From assembly GCA_049999725.1 (NCBI GenBank), contig JBNGIS010020168.1, positions 1-25,916 on the forward strand: a stretch of DNA of 25,916 bases. Direction: 5' to 3'. Below are positions 22,994 through 25,916 of this stretch, in pieces; position 1 is the first letter of the stretch, and every line of letters begins with the position of its first letter. The stretch comes from Haplomitrium mnioides (lineage: Eukaryota > Marchantiophyta > Haplomitriopsida > Calobryales). A program made the translations under genes and the position numbers. Under the pieces are notes generated by a model, which saw only the letters and a list, made by a program, of their open reading frames with translations, was not told where the DNA came from and did no database searches.

Positions 22994-24076
22994 AACGCAT
23001 GTACTCCAAGTCGATCTTTGAATTTCCGCAGCTTCTCTGTGCCCCATGACTTGGTAAAAATATCAGCCACCTGATCCTCATTGCTGACATATTTCAGATC
23101 AACCATCCTTGCCAAAACTTTCTCCCTCACATAGTGATAGTGGACCTCATTGTGCTTTGAGCGTGCATGAAAAATTGGATTGTTAGCCAATTGGATATTG
23201 CTTATATTATCACAGTAAACCTCCACTAGCACAAGATATTCACCTATCTTATTAGACCATGCATGTGGCGTTTGCTTTAATCCATACAATGCCTTCTTCA
23301 ATCTGCAAACATGTTGGATTCTCCAATTCAACAAAACCTGGTGGTTGTGTCATGTAAACCTCTTCTTCTAATTCCCTATGCAAAAATGCATTCTTTACAT
23401 CCATTTGATGTAAGGACCATTGTTTTGTTGCAGCCAATGCAATGACTGCTCTTACTGTTGTCATTCTTGCCACTGGATTGAATGTTTCTTCATAATCTAT
23501 GCCTTAGGTTTGTGCATACCCTTTGGCAACCAACCTTGCTTTGAATTTGCTTATGCTCCCATCTTTATGTCTCTTTAACTTGTAAACCCACTTGCATCCA
23601 ATGGGTTTCTTCTCTTTGGGTAATGTAACCAAATCCCATGTTTGGTTTTTATGAAGAGCATCCATCTCTTCTACCATTGCAGACTCCCATCTTTCATCAT
23701 CGATAACATCATCAAATTTGACAGGTTCTTTCTCCATTACAACTTGTACCATATATCCATGATGAGATGTAGTGAATCCTTTGATACCCACTCTGTCAAT
23801 AGGGTATTTCACTCTTTCACTTCTGCGCACACGTACACCTTGCACTTTCTATTCCAACTGTCTTGAACCTGGCGTTGTAACTGAAGGCAGTCTTAACTCT
23901 TCATCAATACTCTCAAGTTCACTATCATAGTAATCATCATGAGAACTCCTTGCTGTCATATCTACAACACTTTCCTGTGTTGTACTAGTTGAAGCATGTT
24001 GCTCCAAATTGTTGCGCAGTCTTCTTTGCCATGGACTATTGTTGTTGCTACTACTTCTACTTTGTGGACCACTCAA
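22981..24076 (-). pseudogene. Copia-B fused pol remnant: linker, RT N-terminus, RNase H tail
   Basis: The 23849-24076 frame (GPQSRSSSNNNSPWQRRLRN) is a low-complexity linker of the kind found after integrase. RT then begins with WESAMVEEMDALHKNQTWDL, PIGCKWVYKLKRHKDGSISK and FKARLVAKGYAQT (23504-23845). A TAA follows in frame, then [32 protein letters not shown] (23252-23473), and after a frameshift near 23310 [14 protein letters not shown]. At about 23228 it jumps from IGEYL to VEVYCDNISNIQLANNPIFH, the C-terminal RNase H motif 'DN......NP..H.R.KH'. The YVDD active site and RNase H core are deleted. The C-terminus VADIFTKSWGTEKL (family 'LADI.TK.L') is intact in position. Confidence 0.88.
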
Positions 24077-24129
24077 ACTTTGTGTTTGCTGACTTTATTC
24101 TCATTTGAATGGCATCTTCTAGATCCGCC

Positions 24130-24830
24130 TCTTCCATAACCTCTGCCTCTACCTCTGTTAAAGTAGAAAACTTGTTATTGGTTGCCTTGACTACTTGATG
24201 CTCCTCCACCAAAGTCAAGTTCTTCTGCAACAAGCATAGAAATGAGTTGCGTAAACGATACGGCTCCTTCCCTTGTTCTCATTGACGTCTTAAACTGCCT
24301 GTATTCTTTGCTCAATCCATTCAGGCATACTGCCACAATGGCACTCTCTTTCACATCTTCTTCTAAATTTACCAGCTATTCAGCTAGCGATTTAATTTTC
24401 AAGGCATAGGCTTTGATATTGAGTTTTTCTTTCTGCAAATTGAAAAACTCCATATGCAGTGTCAGCTTTCTTGCATCTGATGTAACTGCATATCTATTCT
24501 TCAAAATATCCCAAGCTTCATTAGGTGTCTTTGCTACAAATACATATCCCATCATCTTATCATCAACACTGATGGTAAGCCAGTATAGCAATTTGTGAAT
24601 TTTCTTAATATAAATCATAAATGCTTGCGTTTCAACAGCGGATGGGTTTGGACTCAACACGGGCTTTGCTTCAACACCTGTGATGAAATCCCAAAAACCT
24701 CTATCTTTGATAAAGTTGGTCATTCTCACAAACCAAACACTGTAACTGTTCTCATTGAGTTTCTCACTTACAATCTGAGAAATCCCATTTGCTATTTTGA
24801 ACCCCCAAGAAATTCGAAACTCTGTGTGTC
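24130..24830 (-). pseudogene. Copia-B gag
   Basis: The upstream part reads SEKLNENSYSVWFVRMTNFI (about 24715-24780), the 'KL...NY..W...M...L' gag start. The frame continues through FWDFITG, YWLTISVDDKMMG, TPNEAWDILKNRY, LHMEFFNLQKEKLNI to KIKSLAE at 24376, the UBN2/DUF4219-type gag of plant copia. After a stop it continues as LNGLSKEYRQFKTSMRTRE and a basic RGRGRGYGRGGSRR tail near 24120-24170. No CCHC knuckle follows; sequence passes straight into the integrase-RT linker, marking the deletion edge near 24080-24120. The N-terminal start codon is uncertain; the A/T-rich leader to 25020 has short frames only. Confidence 0.8.
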
Positions 24831-25020
24831 ACTTCTTATAACCACCTTCGAAATCATGATATGCAGGAGTAGAATCATTGCAAACTTCTCTATTGATGCT
24901 TCAATCTTCACAATAATAGATCATATGGAGGCAGATAAAATCATATTAGCCATTCAATAGGAATTAGCTTTGAAGAAGCACCAAATCAACTGAAGATTGA
25001 CTCAAATTTTGCTACAAACA

Positions 25021-25140
25021 CTCTCTATTCATGAACCTTGCTCTCTATTCATGAATCTTGCTGCCTATTCATGAATCTTACTCTCTATTCATGAATCTTG
25101 CTCTCTATTCATGAATCTTGATCTCTATTCATGAACCTGC
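25021..25140. repeat. Six-copy 20-bp tandem repeat in the copia-B leader
   Basis: Unit CTCTCTATTCATGAATCTTG on the plus strand, exactly 20 bp, six copies with few changes. The last copy runs into the PBS. Confidence 0.95.
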
Positions 25141-25150
25141 TTTGATACCA
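25139..25150 (-). promoter_or_regulatory. Copia-B primer-binding site
   Basis: Minus strand TGGTATCAAAGC directly after the LTR end CAACA; one mismatch from the tRNA-Met complement TGGTATCAGAGC. Confidence 0.92.
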
Positions 25151-25480
25151 TGTTGAAAAAATCATAGAGAGATCAAAGAGTTGTAGTTGAGACTTGTGAA
25201 GGCTGATCATTCAGCTTCTTCTCATATACTTTATTATCAAAAGTATCTCCACAACAAACAAACAAACAAGCAAGAGTGTCTATGAAGTGAGTGCCTTCCA
25301 CTTCTTTATATACTCACACGGCTAGCCTCCTTAGCCACACAAACCAAACTTAGGGTTGATATCACAAGACTGAAATTAGGGTTCGAAATTAGGTTCAACC
25401 CTAAAACACAAAACACACAAGCTGTATGTCAGCCTGGCTCATAGCCAGTAGTAATCTTAATTGAGCTCGATGTCTCAATA
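25151..25480 (-). repeat. Copia-B 5' LTR
   Basis: 330 bp; minus strand starts TATTGAGACATCGAG and ends TTTTTTCAACA. It includes a TATA box (minus strand TATATAAA, 25305-25312) and an AATAAA (25230-25235). Its partner is 22653-22978. Confidence 0.95.
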
Positions 25481-25485
25481 TTCTT
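25481..25485. other. Target-site duplication, right (TTCTT)
   Basis: Second copy, followed by GCTTAAG, which continues the interrupted satellite unit. Confidence 0.9.
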
Positions 25486-25916
25486 GCTTAAGTTTGATCA
25501 TCCACAAATCTAAATAAGTACTAATGAATGACTTGCTTGGAACTCAATCATTCAAACAACTAAATAATTGTCAATTGATTTCTTGATTGGAACAAAGTCA
25601 TCCAAAAAATAGCTAGACAACATTAGTGGATTGTTGTTTGAAGGTTAATCATCCAAAAGATGACTAAATAACCATCAATAGTTTTTTTTTTCTTACAACT
25701 TGCTCATCTAAATAATAGTTAAATAAACATCAATGGATTTTTATTTATTTTTGCTTGGAAATAGATCATCCAAATAGAATAACAAGCATCTATGAATTTT
25801 TTTATTAGAATTATATCACTCAAAAACACTAAATAATCATCAATAGATTTCTTGCTTAGAACTCACTCATCAAAACAACTCAATAAACATCAATAGATTT
25901 ATCAGTTACAACTTGT
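25486..25916. repeat. 52-bp satellite array, right part, degenerate
   Basis: Continues to the window edge with units such as TCAATGGATTT, CTTGCTTGGAA and ATCATCCAAA at spacings near 52 bp. Units are more divergent than those left of copia-B, and the 8-bp dyad is mostly eroded here. Confidence 0.85.

Larger units (their letters stand above)
22653..25480 (-). mobile_element. Non-autonomous Ty1/copia element (copia-B), complete ends
   Basis: A bounded LTR element of 2828 bp: 5' LTR 25151-25480, PBS 25139-25150, a leader with a 20-bp tandem repeat, gag, fused remains of pol, PPT 22979-22993, 3' LTR 22653-22978. A 5-bp duplication, TTCTT, flanks it at 22648-22652 and 25481-25485. Removing the element and one TTCTT restores a 52-bp satellite unit. 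The 2172-bp interior is far shorter than a full copia: protease and integrase are missing, and RT lacks its YVDD part. It is therefore a deletion derivative that would need helper enzymes. By hand count the LTRs differ at about 15 sites plus one 4-bp indel, so the insertion is not recent. Confidence 0.93.

Overview
The window reads as nuclear DNA of a land plant. The evidence is one spliced alpha-tubulin gene with three short GT-AG introns and plant-like protein sequence, set among LTR retrotransposons of the plant Ty1/copia and Ty3/gypsy types, plus satellite DNA. Two runs of exactly 10 N (13863-13872 and 22547-22556), both inside tandem arrays, mark assembly gaps. I cannot name the species. 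Nothing looks prokaryotic or viral, and there is no CRISPR array or operon.

Layout, left to right, with every recognisable coding unit on the minus strand. 1-2085: wreck of a gypsy element (integrase, reverse transcriptase (RT), FGQLL-type segment). 2090-5450: gene-poor degenerate repeat DNA. 5490-9975: decayed copia polyprotein (gag, zinc knuckle, protease, integrase, RT) with an in-frame tandem-repeat insertion inside RT; LTR-like DNA with a TATA box lies upstream to about 10480. 10480-12790: non-coding repeat DNA. 12790-14600: 5' half of a gypsy element (RT start, protease, an 84-bp tandem array, leader, primer-binding site (PBS)). 14596-16179: two directly abutting copies of a ~790-bp LTR-like repeat. 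16180-18420: 3' half of a gypsy element (integrase, chromodomain-like tail, polypurine tract (PPT)). 18971-20630: intact alpha-tubulin gene with a G+C-richer upstream region. 22229-22652 and 25486-25916: a 52-bp satellite. 22653-25480: a copia-type deletion derivative with both LTRs, PBS, PPT and a 5-bp target duplication, inserted in that satellite.

The tubulin gene is the only apparently functional host gene. The other protein-like stretches are transposon remnants with stops, frameshifts, lost catalytic residues or whole-domain deletions. The copia derivative at 22653-25480 keeps its cis signals but lacks protease, integrase and the RT active site, so any movement would have needed enzymes supplied in trans.

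Best candidates for something new: the hairpin-forming, reading-frame-preserving repeat array embedded in a copia RT (6211-6688); the LTR-LTR junction joining the 3' half of one gypsy copy to the 5' half of another; the 84-bp array open on both strands; and the 52-bp satellite whose unit carries an 8-bp perfect dyad.
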